From Tuwongella immobilis (GTDB lineage: Bacteria; Planctomycetota; Planctomycetia; Gemmatales; Gemmataceae): 64,000 nt of DNA. A program made the translations under genes and the position numbers. This document shows, piece after piece, positions 1 through 9,500 of the stretch. Under the pieces are notes generated by a model. That model did not search any database. It saw nothing but the letters and a program-made list of their open reading frames with translations, and was not told the origin of the DNA. Within the stretch, counting starts at the first letter, position 1. The number at the start of each line of letters is the position of its first letter. Location: assembly GCF_901538355.1 (NCBI RefSeq), contig NZ_LR593887.1, positions 4,068,920-4,132,919 on the forward strand, written 5' to 3'.

Positions 1-367
1 CAGCCCAGCGGCGGAGGGGAGCGGAATTGTGCAGGGGGAGGTACCGTAGCTGAATTCGAGCGGTTCTCGAATCAGCCTAGCGAAATTCGGCTCTCGTGGA
101 CATCATGATATGTTCGATTCAGGTGAGGTGGGTTGTATTTGAGGAGATGCCATGAGGCCTGCTCAACCGACCTTCGGGAAGGCGTTCTCAAGGATATCGA
201 TGCGGGACTCAAGACTTCGATCGTCGCCACGAAGGGTTCGGTCAGTTCGGCTTGAGTTCGGCTGTTCAAGCAACGTCGAACTGCCACGGGAAAGATGGGC
301 CCCAAACCGCATCGTCACGTGCAGATCTCCGCTTGGGGCGCACGGGCTGATGGGATGCTCGCCCCCC

Positions 368-770
368 CCCACTCCTAGCAGCCGACTACGTCGGTGTGGA
401 ATTCTGCGACGCGAAGATTATAGACCGTATCCCGCCGATCGGTTTCGTGAACGCCCTCGACGGATACCGATTCTCCGGTGATTGTCGTCAGCGCATCACC
501 GATCGACAACTCCCAGACCGGCGTCCAGCCACGCCCAACGACCCAGAACGGATGCTCGGCGGTGGTCTCAATCAGTTGACCTGCCACTCGAAGTTCGAAG
601 ATGATGGCCGATCGCTCGAATACCGCTTCCACAATCTGGACGTTGATCGGGCCGTTGATGTCGGTTTCGTCTCGGCTGAGAATCGCATCTCCTGGAACGA
701 ACTGCTCGATCGCTTTCGACCCACCTGGAATGAGTAGCGGCGTTCCTGCAACAAAGCCCCCGTCAACCAC
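368..770 (-). pseudogene. Hint-domain fragment, remnant of a polymorphic-toxin tip
   Basis: The reading frame encodes a Hint (intein-like autoprocessing) domain nearly identical to the intact copy at about 3815-4204. It keeps the AGTPLLIPGG block and the T-x-x-H block (TTAEHPFW). The catalytic Cys that opens the intact copy (CFVAGTPLL) is replaced by Gly, because homology stops exactly at that codon. At the other end the frame stops after VVGC, before the terminal HN, where a poly-C run near 361-370 marks the break. Both ends are therefore broken and no toxin domain follows. I read it as the most eroded member of a series of displaced toxin tips. An immunity partner is not visible further downstream, although the window ends there. 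Confidence 0.75.
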
Positions 771-954
771 TCACCGCGTCCCGCCCCAGCTACGCGCTGG
801 GCCTGGTTGGTTCACTGAAGCCCAGCGGCATTCGAGGCGACAGAATGTTCTTCATCTCCGTCCATTTACCATAGGGAAGTTTTCCCTCCACATCACCCGT
901 CATTACGGATCAATCGAGTAGAGGATGGTGCTAGAAAGTCGCTCAAAGTGCAAT

Positions 955-1389
955 TCAATCGACAATCGCAAGATATTCTGTCATCAACTGCTCAGTGAAC
1001 TCCAACAATTGCTGTTTCGAGACATGGACTCCAGTTGGCCAGCCCAAGCTCACTGTGCGCGGACAGTTATCCCATGTCAGTTGGATCACGTACCCAACTC
1101 CATCGGCACGCACCTTCATCGTGAAGTCTTTTTCATCCATGGGTTGAAATGCCATTTCGCCGCCAGTATCCGCTATCTCTCGGATGCCTGCACAGAGGAG
1201 CGGCACCTCTGGCATGATTGAGCAATTCATAAACAACGGATTGTCTGAGGTCGCCACAAGGTGGGCTTCGTCCCCAGTTGCCCTGTTGATTATCTGAACA
1301 CTGTAGTTGTGCCACCCATCGTGGACCGGATCGTCGATGGGGTAGATGTTGAAGTCCAAATGATAGTTGCCTGAAGTAAGACCAGCCAT
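955..1389 (-). CDS. Putative immunity protein of the second displaced toxin tip
   Basis: This 144-residue acidic protein has no signal peptide and no membrane segment, so it is probably cytoplasmic. Its ATG lies 2 bp after the stop codon of the Hint-toxin gene at 1392-2111. That toxin-then-immunity arrangement is typical of polymorphic-toxin loci. I recognise no family. It contains several aromatic and Trp-containing strands and a helical C-terminus (QQLLEFTEQLMTEYL), a layout common to small immunity proteins. The function is inferred only from position and size. It could instead be an unrelated small hypothetical protein. Confidence 0.6.
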   Translation of the reverse strand: MAGLTSGNYHLDFNIYPIDDPVHDGWHNYSVQIINRATGDEAHLVATSDNPLFMNCSIMPEVPLLCAGIREIADTGGEMAFQPMDEKDFTMKVRADGVGYVIQLTWDNCPRTVSLGWPTGVHVSKQQLLEFTEQLMTEYLAIVD

Positions 1390-1391
1390 CG

Positions 1392-2111
1392 TTATTGCCT
1401 TGTGAGTATCGTGTTAAGCCGCCATTGCGTGTCGCCCGATTTACGGAACAAGGTGACTCCGACGTTGATCTGACCACCGCTCTCAAGTGCCATCGGGGCA
1501 ATTAACTCAAGCGTTTCTCCGGTGGGCAACTGTTTGAGAGTGCCACCAGTGCCACTCTCAGCGAGTTCGGTGATGTGTTTCAGCCACTTCTCTCGTGTGC
1601 CTCCTGGGTCGAGTGTTTTCAAGCTGAGCGGTCCATCACCTGACAAATGCTTGACTTCTGCGTGAGCAATCCCCGCATCCAAGGTAACATCACGAAGCTT
1701 GCTTGAAACGGGGTGGTTCGCGAGTTTGGTGAGACGCTGTGCTTCCTTGACCGCCTCGTCTTTTGAGTGCAGTTTTACGTTCTCACCGTCCTTGACCCAT
1801 TCCCCTGTCTCTTTGTTCTTGACGCCCCATTTGCCATTGCCACGGTGAGCGTGGACATACTCCGCATTGTGCGCCCAGACGCTGAACCCCCACTCGTCAC
1901 AGCCGACTACGTCGGTATGATCCTCCGCAACCCTCAGATTATAGACCGTTTGCCGCCGATCGGTTTCGTGAACGCCCTCGACGGATACCGATTCTCCGGT
2001 GATTGTCATCAGCGCATCGCCGATCGACAAATCCCAGACTGGCGTCCAGCCACGGCCAACGACCCAGAATGGATGCTCGGCGGTTGTCTCAATGAGTTGA
2101 CCTGCCACCAC
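1392..2111 (-). CDS. Displaced toxin tip: 5'-truncated Hint domain plus unknown C-terminal toxin domain
   Basis: The 239-residue frame begins inside a Hint domain. The first 80 or so residues match the second half of the intact Hint copy (QLIETTAEHPFW, GESVSVEGVHETDRR, DEWGFSVWAHN). Homology to the intact copy ends abruptly at about 2108, so the catalytic Cys half is missing, and the apparent GTG start is only an internal Val codon of the Hint domain. After the HN motif come about 150 residues of Lys/Glu-rich sequence that I do not recognise; this is presumably the toxin domain. No ribosome binding site or secretion signal is visible. It is probably a silent cassette that could be expressed only after recombination into a complete gene. 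The immunity candidate follows 2 bp downstream. Confidence 0.7.
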   Translation of the reverse strand: MVAGQLIETTAEHPFWVVGRGWTPVWDLSIGDALMTITGESVSVEGVHETDRRQTVYNLRVAEDHTDVVGCDEWGFSVWAHNAEYVHAHRGNGKWGVKNKETGEWVKDGENVKLHSKDEAVKEAQRLTKLANHPVSSKLRDVTLDAGIAHAEVKHLSGDGPLSLKTLDPGGTREKWLKHITELAESGTGGTLKQLPTGETLELIAPMALESGGQINVGVTLFRKSGDTQWRLNTILTRQ

Positions 2112-2692
2112 CAGCGGCAGCCGACGGATCTCCGCGTCGCAGCATCAATGCGGGGAACTTCGGGCGAGCGAACAAAAAGCCGGCAGGACCGTGTGTTTGT
2201 TCGCCGGGTTGCGAGCCACGCTGATCCCACCGCTGGAGTCCCGAGAAAAGAAGGGAACGCACGGGTGAGGAGTCACAGGCCTGGCTGGAGTCCCGCCAAA
2301 CCTTTTTGCACCGGAATTGTTGCTCGGACCTTCTTGTCGCCAAGCTTCTGCAACACCGAGAAGTGCGTCGGCGTGGGCCTCAACGCTGTGCAGGACGAGG
2401 TGCTGAAGGACGCCCACCAGGCTCCCAGTTCGCCGGCGGCAGATGCACAAAACCCCGGCGGGGCGGGGGGATGGTGGCGGGAACGGGGTGGGTACAGAGG
2501 GACCGTGCCGGGGCAGTGTTACAGGTCCGCCAGCGTGGGGTACGTCCTTCGGGTGAGGGTTGCCGGTCAGCGCTCCTCCGAGCAAAGGCAAGCCTCCGCA
2601 TCCCTTTCATTTGCCCAATCATCGGACAAACAGACAGATTTGCATGATCTCGACGGCGAGCCATTGTGGATCGACGGGGATGGCTCGCCTTG
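2112..2692. other. Spacer between toxin cassettes, no supported gene
   Basis: No reading frame here has a recognisable product or ribosome binding site. The stretch carries one copy of a 57-bp sequence that recurs at 5835-5891, upstream of the other displaced cassette. Its GC-rich middle, around 2445-2520, loosely resembles the spacer near 6030-6090. I interpret it as cassette-border DNA rather than a gene. Confidence 0.5.
2238..2294. repeat. Cassette-border repeat, copy 1
   Basis: This 57-bp stretch, starting GTCCCGAGAAAAGAAGGG and ending GGAGTCCC, matches 5835-5891 with few mismatches. It lies 127 bp upstream of the truncated Hint-toxin frame when read on the minus strand. Confidence 0.75.
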
Positions 2693-3184
2693 TTACAGAT
2701 CGGGTGCAAGTTCATCCCAGCCGACAGTAGAGGTGAAGATGTGGGAGAGGAAGGGAGTCACAACCTCATCGTAAGTATTGAAGTCAATCTTGCCGACACG
2801 CACGCCACCCGGGTAATCCGGGTGCGTCTCCCTGAGCCAGTCGGCCATTTCCCAGCGAAAGGAAAGACATCGGTCACCGGCGACCGCGAAGTACAGGAGA
2901 TTGAATCCATCGAAAGCCTCACCGAATGACCAGTTGCCAATGCTGGACAACTCGACCAACTGGTCCGCAGAAGGTTGGGTTACGAACGCGAGTTTGGTGC
3001 GTAGCACACGCTTGCTGTGCAAAAAGTAAAGCTTCCGGCAAAAGTAGTCCAAATACGCTGTCTGCCCAAAGTCGCCGATCCAAAGATCGGCGATCCATAA
3101 GCGCACACTACCAAATGGCCGGGGCCGGTCGTAGAGTGCGTATTCGATGGCGAATCGCCCCCGATCACCGATAATGCTTGCCAT
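2693..3184 (-). CDS. Imm42-like immunity protein
   Basis: The start is the ATG at 3184, one base after the stop of the upstream toxin frame, giving about 163 residues. The N-terminus IIGDRGRFAIEYAL followed by a LWIADLWIGDFG stretch resembles the Imm42 family of polymorphic-toxin immunity proteins, which open with an IIGxxxxFAIEF-like strand and a W-I-x-G-x-x-x-G-D element. I make this match from memory of the family pattern, not from a search. The protein has no signal peptide and should act in the cytoplasm by binding the toxin encoded just upstream (3186-5855). A longer start at 3220 lies inside the toxin gene and is less likely. Confidence 0.6.
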   Translation of the reverse strand: MASIIGDRGRFAIEYALYDRPRPFGSVRLWIADLWIGDFGQTAYLDYFCRKLYFLHSKRVLRTKLAFVTQPSADQLVELSSIGNWSFGEAFDGFNLLYFAVAGDRCLSFRWEMADWLRETHPDYPGGVRVGKIDFNTYDEVVTPFLSHIFTSTVGWDELAPDL

Positions 3185-3185
3185 G

Positions 3186-5855
3186 TTACTTCCTGTTCCG
3201 AACGCTGCCTGGAACGTCACCCACGTCGATCACCCGCCTCCTCCCAGAGGCGGTAACGCCATCCGTCGAACCAGACCAGTGATACACGGTCCCCGTGCTA
3301 TCCGGCTGGAAGCGGTGGTAGACACGCCCAGATGGAGTTGTTTCAATCGCCCAGTATACGACTGACCCGCTCCCATCGCTAACGGGAATAGCCTGCTCGA
3401 AGAGTTCAACGTGGTTGGGTGGTAGCTGCGCGCGGCTCGGATCGTAGCGATGGACAAGTCCCCTGCCGCTCGGATCGTGATGGCCTGGATTGGTATATCG
3501 GTGTGTGACAGCCAGCTGGCCTTGCCGCGATGGAACTTGCGATTCGATCCGGACATCGGTGGGTGAGTAGGGACGCTCGGTCAGGACGACACCTTCTGGA
3601 GCCACCCGGGGCGCGATGTTGATGTTTCGCAAGCCCTGATTTGTCGCGAGTGCCTCAACCATGGCAGCGTCCGTGCCTGCTATCGGCTTCCCAGCCAACG
3701 CATGTCCTGTGGGGTAGGTGACTCTTGCGTTCGTAGTCGTGTCGTACAAGGCATATCGCCGCAGGCTGGCGTCCCAGCGAACCTCGAAGCAGGTGTTATG
3801 GACCCAGACGCTGAACCCCCACTCGTCGCAGCCGACGAAGTAGGTGTGGTAGTCGCTGACCCGCAGATTATAGACCGTTTGCCGCCGATCAGTCTCGTGA
3901 ACGCCCTCGACGGATACCGATTCTCCGCTCATTGTCGTCAGCGCATCACCATTCGTCAATTCCCAGACCGGCGTCCAGCCTCGCCCAACGACCCAGAACG
4001 GATGCTCGGTGGTGGTCTCAATCAGTTGACCTGCCACTCGAAGTTCGAAGATGATGGCCGAGCGTTCGAACACCGCTTCCACAATCTGGACGTTGATCGG
4101 GCCGTTGATGTCGGTTTCGTCTCGGCTGAGAATCGCATCTCCTGGAACGAACTGCTCAATCGCTTTCGACCCACCTGGAATGAGCAGCGGCGTTCCTGCA
4201 ACAAAACAGCTCGGGCCTACCATTTGAAGTGAATATCGAGGTGGCTGTGTTGGCGGAACCTTCGGAGCCTCCACAGGACCAACCGCATGAGGTTCGCTTG
4301 CTTTTGGTTTTTGCAGTCTCTGAACTGCTTTCCCCGTCACAATCGCAAGACCGAGAGAGACCCACGGAGTCATCTCCGGTGGGACACCAGCTTTCTGCAA
4401 CTTTTCATCCAGTTGCTGAAATGCGAGGTTGGTTAACAGGTCGAAGGTCGATGCTTTGAAGACCTGTCGGAGTGTGCCACCCATGATGCTTTTGGCAATG
4501 CCTGCAGTGCCAAAGGATGCGATCAATAGTTCGTCGCCCGTCGGTTGCAAACCAATCGGCATATGCTTATGCCTTGCAAATATTCCGGTATCTCGATTCC
4601 AATGCGATTTCCATTCAATCGTGGCGTCCTGTGTACCATATTGGTACAGCATCATCAATGACTCTAATCCAGTCAATGGAAGCGTCATCTTATCGGATGG
4701 ATACAGGGTTCCGTTGTTGGGATCGTTGTCCGTTGTATAATAGAGGCCACCCAGATAGTAACCTTGCATCATTTGAATCTGAACAAGCAATGCTGTAGGA
4801 CGAAAGGCGAAGACCCCTTCACCACTCGCATCGATCGTCATCGAGAGACGAAAGTACTTGAATGCTGGGTCATTGGGATTATCGAGATTCGCTGAGAGAA
4901 AGCTAAAGCGATTGCGAAGTTCAACCTGTTGAGCTTGAGGCAAGCCCGCAATCATTTCTTCAAATCGAATTCGTAAGTCACTTTGGTATTGGATTGCCGC
5001 CTTTCGCATGGCGGCTTTAAAATCAGCATCTTCGCTCAGTTTCTTAGACGCTTTTAATTCATCCAGTTTTTGAGCTTGATCGAGTTTAATCTGCTCCAAC
5101 ACTCGACGATATTGCACAATCAGATTTTTGGCTGTGTCGTCATACTGATCATATCCAGCGGCTGTATTTTGCAGCCGACGTTCGATTTCTGATAAAACTC
5201 CTGCATATTCAGCGGGGATTTTAGGCAAATTGGTCGTGATGATCGCATCAAACTGCTTGGTCGCTGGATTGTATCGCCAATCATTGGATTCTTTGGAAAG
5301 ATCCAAAAGATTTCTGAGATTCACTTCTTCTTGAGACTCCGGGCTACTTGGATTCCGAAGCCCGAACCATCGCCCAAGCAACGATCGCCGTCGTTCCTCC
5401 GCGAGTTCCTCAAGTCGCGATTGAATGGCAGATGTACCATTGTCGTCCGGTGTTTGTCCGATGATTAAGGGCAAACCAATCGGGTAATAGCCGATCTCTC
5501 CGCTCGTTCCACTCGATCCCGAACCGCTTCCGCTCGCACTCCCCGATCCGCTTCCGGCTCCGCCGTTGTCTGGCGTCACCGTAGACCCGCTCCCCGATCC
5601 TGTTCCGCTCGATGAACTCCCACTGCCTCCGTAGCCGATATTTTGAGTCGATGCCCCGGAGCCGCTTGTTGTGCCGGACATCGAGCCGCTGCCGCTGGGG
5701 CCGCTTGCGGGGTATCCCGATGTGCTGCCGGACACACTGCCGGAGCTTTCGACATAGCCCCAGCCTGCCGCGCCCATCGGCCCGCTTGGAATGCTGCCGA
5801 TTGGAACGTTCGCCTGCGGGAATTCGCGGCTGGTGTCCCGAGAAAAGAAGGGCAC
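3186..5855 (-). CDS. Displaced polymorphic-toxin tip: linker, pre-toxin region, Hint domain, unknown toxin
   Basis: The 889-residue frame has three parts. Residues about 20-130 are a Gly/Ser-rich linker nearly identical to the linker of the giant protein at 7760-8107. Residues about 140-545 are a helical, Gln/Glu-rich pre-toxin region. Residues 550-689 are an intact Hint domain with the catalytic Cys (CFVAGTPLL), a T-x-x-H block (TTTEHPFW) and the terminal VHN. The last 200 residues are an unrecognised toxin domain containing GHHDPSGRG and HRYDPSRAQLPPNH, His/Asp-rich stretches that could be catalytic. Hint domains release such tips by self-cleavage. There is no signal peptide, the nominal GTG start lacks a ribosome binding site, and it lies inside the 57-bp border repeat. 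It is therefore probably a silent cassette. The Imm42-like gene follows 1 bp downstream. Confidence 0.75.
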   Translation of the reverse strand: MPFFSRDTSREFPQANVPIGSIPSGPMGAAGWGYVESSGSVSGSTSGYPASGPSGSGSMSGTTSGSGASTQNIGYGGSGSSSSGTGSGSGSTVTPDNGGAGSGSGSASGSGSGSSGTSGEIGYYPIGLPLIIGQTPDDNGTSAIQSRLEELAEERRRSLLGRWFGLRNPSSPESQEEVNLRNLLDLSKESNDWRYNPATKQFDAIITTNLPKIPAEYAGVLSEIERRLQNTAAGYDQYDDTAKNLIVQYRRVLEQIKLDQAQKLDELKASKKLSEDADFKAAMRKAAIQYQSDLRIRFEEMIAGLPQAQQVELRNRFSFLSANLDNPNDPAFKYFRLSMTIDASGEGVFAFRPTALLVQIQMMQGYYLGGLYYTTDNDPNNGTLYPSDKMTLPLTGLESLMMLYQYGTQDATIEWKSHWNRDTGIFARHKHMPIGLQPTGDELLIASFGTAGIAKSIMGGTLRQVFKASTFDLLTNLAFQQLDEKLQKAGVPPEMTPWVSLGLAIVTGKAVQRLQKPKASEPHAVGPVEAPKVPPTQPPRYSLQMVGPSCFVAGTPLLIPGGSKAIEQFVPGDAILSRDETDINGPINVQIVEAVFERSAIIFELRVAGQLIETTTEHPFWVVGRGWTPVWELTNGDALTTMSGESVSVEGVHETDRRQTVYNLRVSDYHTYFVGCDEWGFSVWVHNTCFEVRWDASLRRYALYDTTTNARVTYPTGHALAGKPIAGTDAAMVEALATNQGLRNINIAPRVAPEGVVLTERPYSPTDVRIESQVPSRQGQLAVTHRYTNPGHHDPSGRGLVHRYDPSRAQLPPNHVELFEQAIPVSDGSGSVVYWAIETTPSGRVYHRFQPDSTGTVYHWSGSTDGVTASGRRRVIDVGDVPGSVRNRK
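5449..5802. repeat. Linker direct repeat, copy in displaced cassette
   Basis: About 354 bp aligns with 7760-8107 in the giant gene, in the same orientation and frame, with long identical runs (for example around 5540-5690) and a net 6-bp length difference. It encodes the GSIPxGPMGAAGWGYVES start of the linker, a Gly/Ser tract, and the PIGLPLxIGQTP end. Confidence 0.85.
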
Positions 5856-5891
5856 GCACGAGTGAGGATTTACATGCCTGGCAGGAGTCCC
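5835..5891. repeat. Cassette-border repeat, copy 2
   Basis: It matches 2238-2294 over 57 bp with a few mismatches, and sits at the upstream edge of the displaced cassette, 33 bp from the linker repeat. The shared sequence reads VPFFSRD on the minus strand, but there is no sign that this part is translated. Confidence 0.75.
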
Positions 5892-6104
5892 ACACAGGTT
5901 TTCTGCAAGTCGATTTCGATGATTCCGACGATGTCACCCAGATTCTGCAACGCGCCGGACGTGGTGAACAACCTGCAGGTCAGGGCGGCAGCAGATTCCT
6001 ACCACCGTCCCAATCCGTGGCTCTGGCCGCACCGATGGGCTGGGATGGGGACGAGTTGCCGCCAGGGACGCGGGGGATACAGACCCCACCATCTTGGCGG
6101 CGAC

Positions 6105-6488
6105 CTATCGGTTCGAGTTGTTTGCGTACTTCCACAACTCGGACTGCCGATCAAGCTCTCGGTGGGTGACAAGCAACCCCGCGTCGTTCCATTCGTCGTA
6201 TTCCAGTTCAGCCCCCTTCAAGTATATGGCGACGGATTTCACTTGGCCGTTTTCATGCCACATCGTTTCCATGCCATCGATGCGCCCACGAATCGCAACC
6301 CATTCGCGTTGCAACTGTCCGTTACTGTGCCACTCCCTGCACACTCCATGAGCGAAACCGTCGAGGTATGGCGACTCCCTTTTTATCACGCCGTTTGGAT
6401 GTAAAGCCTGAACTATTCCGGTAAATGGCTGCCCTTGGTACAGACAGACATCTTCGTCCAGATCCAGATCATCTTCGTCAATGGTCAT
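6105..6488 (-). CDS. YwqK-family MORN-repeat immunity protein
   Basis: This 127-residue protein contains MORN-like repeats of the YwqK antitoxin type: FTGIVQALHPNGVIKRE, GVCREWHSNGQLQREW, and GMETMWHENGQVKSV. Each has the x-x-W/H-x-N-G-Q core. The N-terminus is very acidic (IDEDDLDLDEDV). It begins 31 bp after the stop of the giant protein, whose C-terminus is a YwqJ-like deaminase. In Bacillus subtilis the toxin YwqJ and antitoxin YwqK form exactly this pair, so the role proposed is cytoplasmic neutralisation of the deaminase tip. The family assignment rests on visible repeats; the partnership is inferred from synteny and known pairing. Confidence 0.8.
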   Translation of the reverse strand: MTIDEDDLDLDEDVCLYQGQPFTGIVQALHPNGVIKRESPYLDGFAHGVCREWHSNGQLQREWVAIRGRIDGMETMWHENGQVKSVAIYLKGAELEYDEWNDAGLLVTHRELDRQSELWKYANNSNR

Positions 6489-6519
6489 GAGCCTTCCCCT
6501 TGGCTGACAGTCCGTGCGC

Positions 6520-9500
6520 CTACTTCAGGTATTGAACCCCCTCAAGGAGGTGGTCACAGTGCGGACATGGCGGCTTCACGGTCAGCAGACGTTTGGCGTC
6601 CGCTGTCTCAAGTGTCAACACCTGAATGTCACTCAGCTTGGCACCGGGACGAGCCTTGAGCAACTCGTCAACGGCGTAGACTTCAGCATGGCTGCCCGGC
6701 CCCTTCGTCTTGACATACTCAGGAACTGTCTTTAGCCGAGAGGCGATGACATCAGACAAATTAGCCGGATACTTGCCATCCACATTGTTGAAGTACACCT
6801 TGCTAACCCTGCCGGTTACCGTGTCCTGAGCGATGCTCACTACAGGACCGATTTCCTTCTTCGAAACACCCAGCAGTACCCGACCTGCATATTCCTCGAC
6901 CGCAAGTGAGTTCAACTGCTGAGTGGACAACAGCGGGTGGGAGTTTGATGCAGAGGCTGGGGCATTGATTTTCCGGAGCTGAGCCAGTTTCTTCACCAGC
7001 AGCAGGCCGTCTGGGCCAAAATCATAGAGCAGTTCGGCAAGACGAATGGCTTTCGACTCACCTCCGATCTCCCGAATGACAGTGGCTCCCATCGATTTCG
7101 CATCTGGATTCCAGAACAGTAATTCTCCACCGGTGAGAATTTGATCGATCCGCCAGAACAGAATCGCTCCTGAAACAAGTGGTCCCGTGCCTGTGACTGA
7201 AACCAGAACTCCGCCTGCGATTTGCAATCCACCATAAACGTATCGGTTATGCAACATGCCGACAATCGCCGTGCCCGCTGCCGACTCAAACAGGATGAAC
7301 TGCATTCCTCGCCGAATACGATCCCATTCTCTCTCGAAATCACTCATGTAAGGTGTGATGTTCTCGGCAAGTTCATTGATCTCTCTTCTTCGAGCCTCTT
7401 CCTGCTGCTTTTGGAGTTTTTCAAATGCGGCGCGTGCCGATGCCCGTTCTGTTTCGGAGTGTTTGTACAAATAGTCGGCTAAGCTGGAAATAGCATTCCA
7501 TTGCTTCGTTTCTTCAGGAAGTTCATGTCTCGATCCTGGATTCTCGCGAAGCTCGAGTTGCCGAAGGATTTCCGCTTTGTTTTTCTCTCCGTTTTTGAGA
7601 AACCAATCGCGAATCCCTGCTCGATCACCGGGAGACATTCTTTGGAATTGCTCTTGATATTTTTTTCCGACCCATGGCAGGTCGAGATCACGAAGGAAGT
7701 CAAGATCATGAGAATCCTCTTCAAATTTTTTAACGGGGTTGGGCATTTCTTGTGGATTTGGTGTTTGTCCGATCAGCAAGGGTAATCCGATCGGAAAGTA
7801 CTCGATTCCACCGCTCACCGATCCCGACCCGCTTCCGCTCGAACTCCCCGATCCGCTTCCGGCTCCGCCGTTGTCTGGCGTCACCGTAGACCCGCTCCCC
7901 GATCCTGTTCCGCTCGATGAACTCCCACTGCCTCCGTAGCCGATATTTTGAGTCGATGCCCCGGAGCCGCTTGTTGTGCCGGACATGGAGCCACTGCCGC
8001 TGGAGCCGCTTGCGGGGAATCCCGATGCGCTGCCGGATGCACTGGCCGAGCTTTCGACATAGCCCCAGCCTGCCGCGCCCATCGGTCCTGTCGGGATACT
8101 GCCGATTCGGGGTGACAGGCCGGTTGTGCCGGGCCAGCCATATCCACCGTAACCACCGTATCCGCCATAGCCGCCGATCCAGATTTCGGTGCCGAAGCCT
8201 TCGTTCCACTGCCATTGGTCGTAGCTGCCCGAGCCAGGCCAGCCGTATGAGGAGGTACTCGTTCCGCCGTAGTTCGTCGTGGTGGTCGTGTGATTGGAAC
8301 TGCCTTGCCAGGATCCCCAGACGTGGGTGCTGGTGTTGGTCATGCTGGCACTGCCCCAGCCGCTCGATCCGGTTCCGTGGGTGGCAATCCAGGAGGTCTC
8401 GCGTCGATAATGATCCTGGGAGTTGCTGGTCATGTTCCAGGTCGATTCGGTTCCGTACCAGGCATCTCCGCTTGTCGTGCCGCTGGTGAAGCTGGTGCTG
8501 CTACTGCTTCCGCTGGCGGTGCCACTCATGGAACCACTCATCGAGCCGCTCATGGTGCCATCCGGGGCGCTGGTGCCGCTCATGGTGCCATCCGGGGCAC
8601 TGGTGCCGCTCATCGAGGCGGTTTGCATGCGGACCCATTGACCGCTGACTCCGCTGGCTTGACTCGAGCCACTGGCATCCCCCCAGGCGTTCCTGGTCAG
8701 GCTCGATTGGCCAATGATCGACACCGCCGAACCGGATTGCGTGATCGTGTACTGCTCACTCCAGGTCGTGTCGCTGCCCAGGTGGATTTGACGCATCCAT
8801 TGGCTGGTGCTACGAGAGTAGCTCGATGCGTTGCTCGTATGATTGTGATGATCGCTCGAGGAAGACCCCGAGGCGGTGGTATCCCAACGCTGCGAGGCGC
8901 TGCCCGATGCGTTGATGGTGACCTGACCTTGGACGACACCATCCCAACCGATGTCGGTGGTGGCGGTTAGTGTGTAGGACCAGCCTTGCTGTCCGCTTTC
9001 CTGAGCTTCGCTGTGGAAGGCACTCGAATTGTTGTAAATGGAGCCATCATAGCCGGTCCAACTGGATGCGGAGGTGGTGTGATAGGCACCGGTACCCGCA
9101 TATTGGAACTGCTCGGAGCCTGTTGCGGTTTCATCAACATGAGTGGAGGTTTCCCAACTGGCAGTGCCACCCAAATGACGCAGAGTCGTATCTTCACTCC
9201 ACGATCCAGATCCACTTCCAAGTTGCGACCAGGTGCCGTTGAGGGTGCCAGCATCCAGGGGACGTTGATAGGTGCCATTTCCGACGTAGCCCACACTCCA
9301 TTGACCGATCTGGGTGTGGTGACCCGTTCCCGATGTTGGAGTCCAAGTCGAGTTGGAATAGGTCCAATCGAGCACCGCGGAATAGGAGCCGGACATGCTC
9401 ATGTTGTCCGAATATGTCGCGTTGCCTGACCATTGCAGGCCGCCCCAGCCATCGGAGCCGCTGAGCGAACCGGCTGCGGATCCCGCTTGCGATGCGGATG

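Noticed and set aside
1-367. Overlapping short frames at the left edge
   Set aside because: Low-complexity translations in all frames, with no start signals; the region looks like further cassette-border DNA.
1392-2111. HAEV in the second displaced toxin as a deaminase motif
   Set aside because: No CxxC follows it, so the deaminase zinc site cannot be formed.
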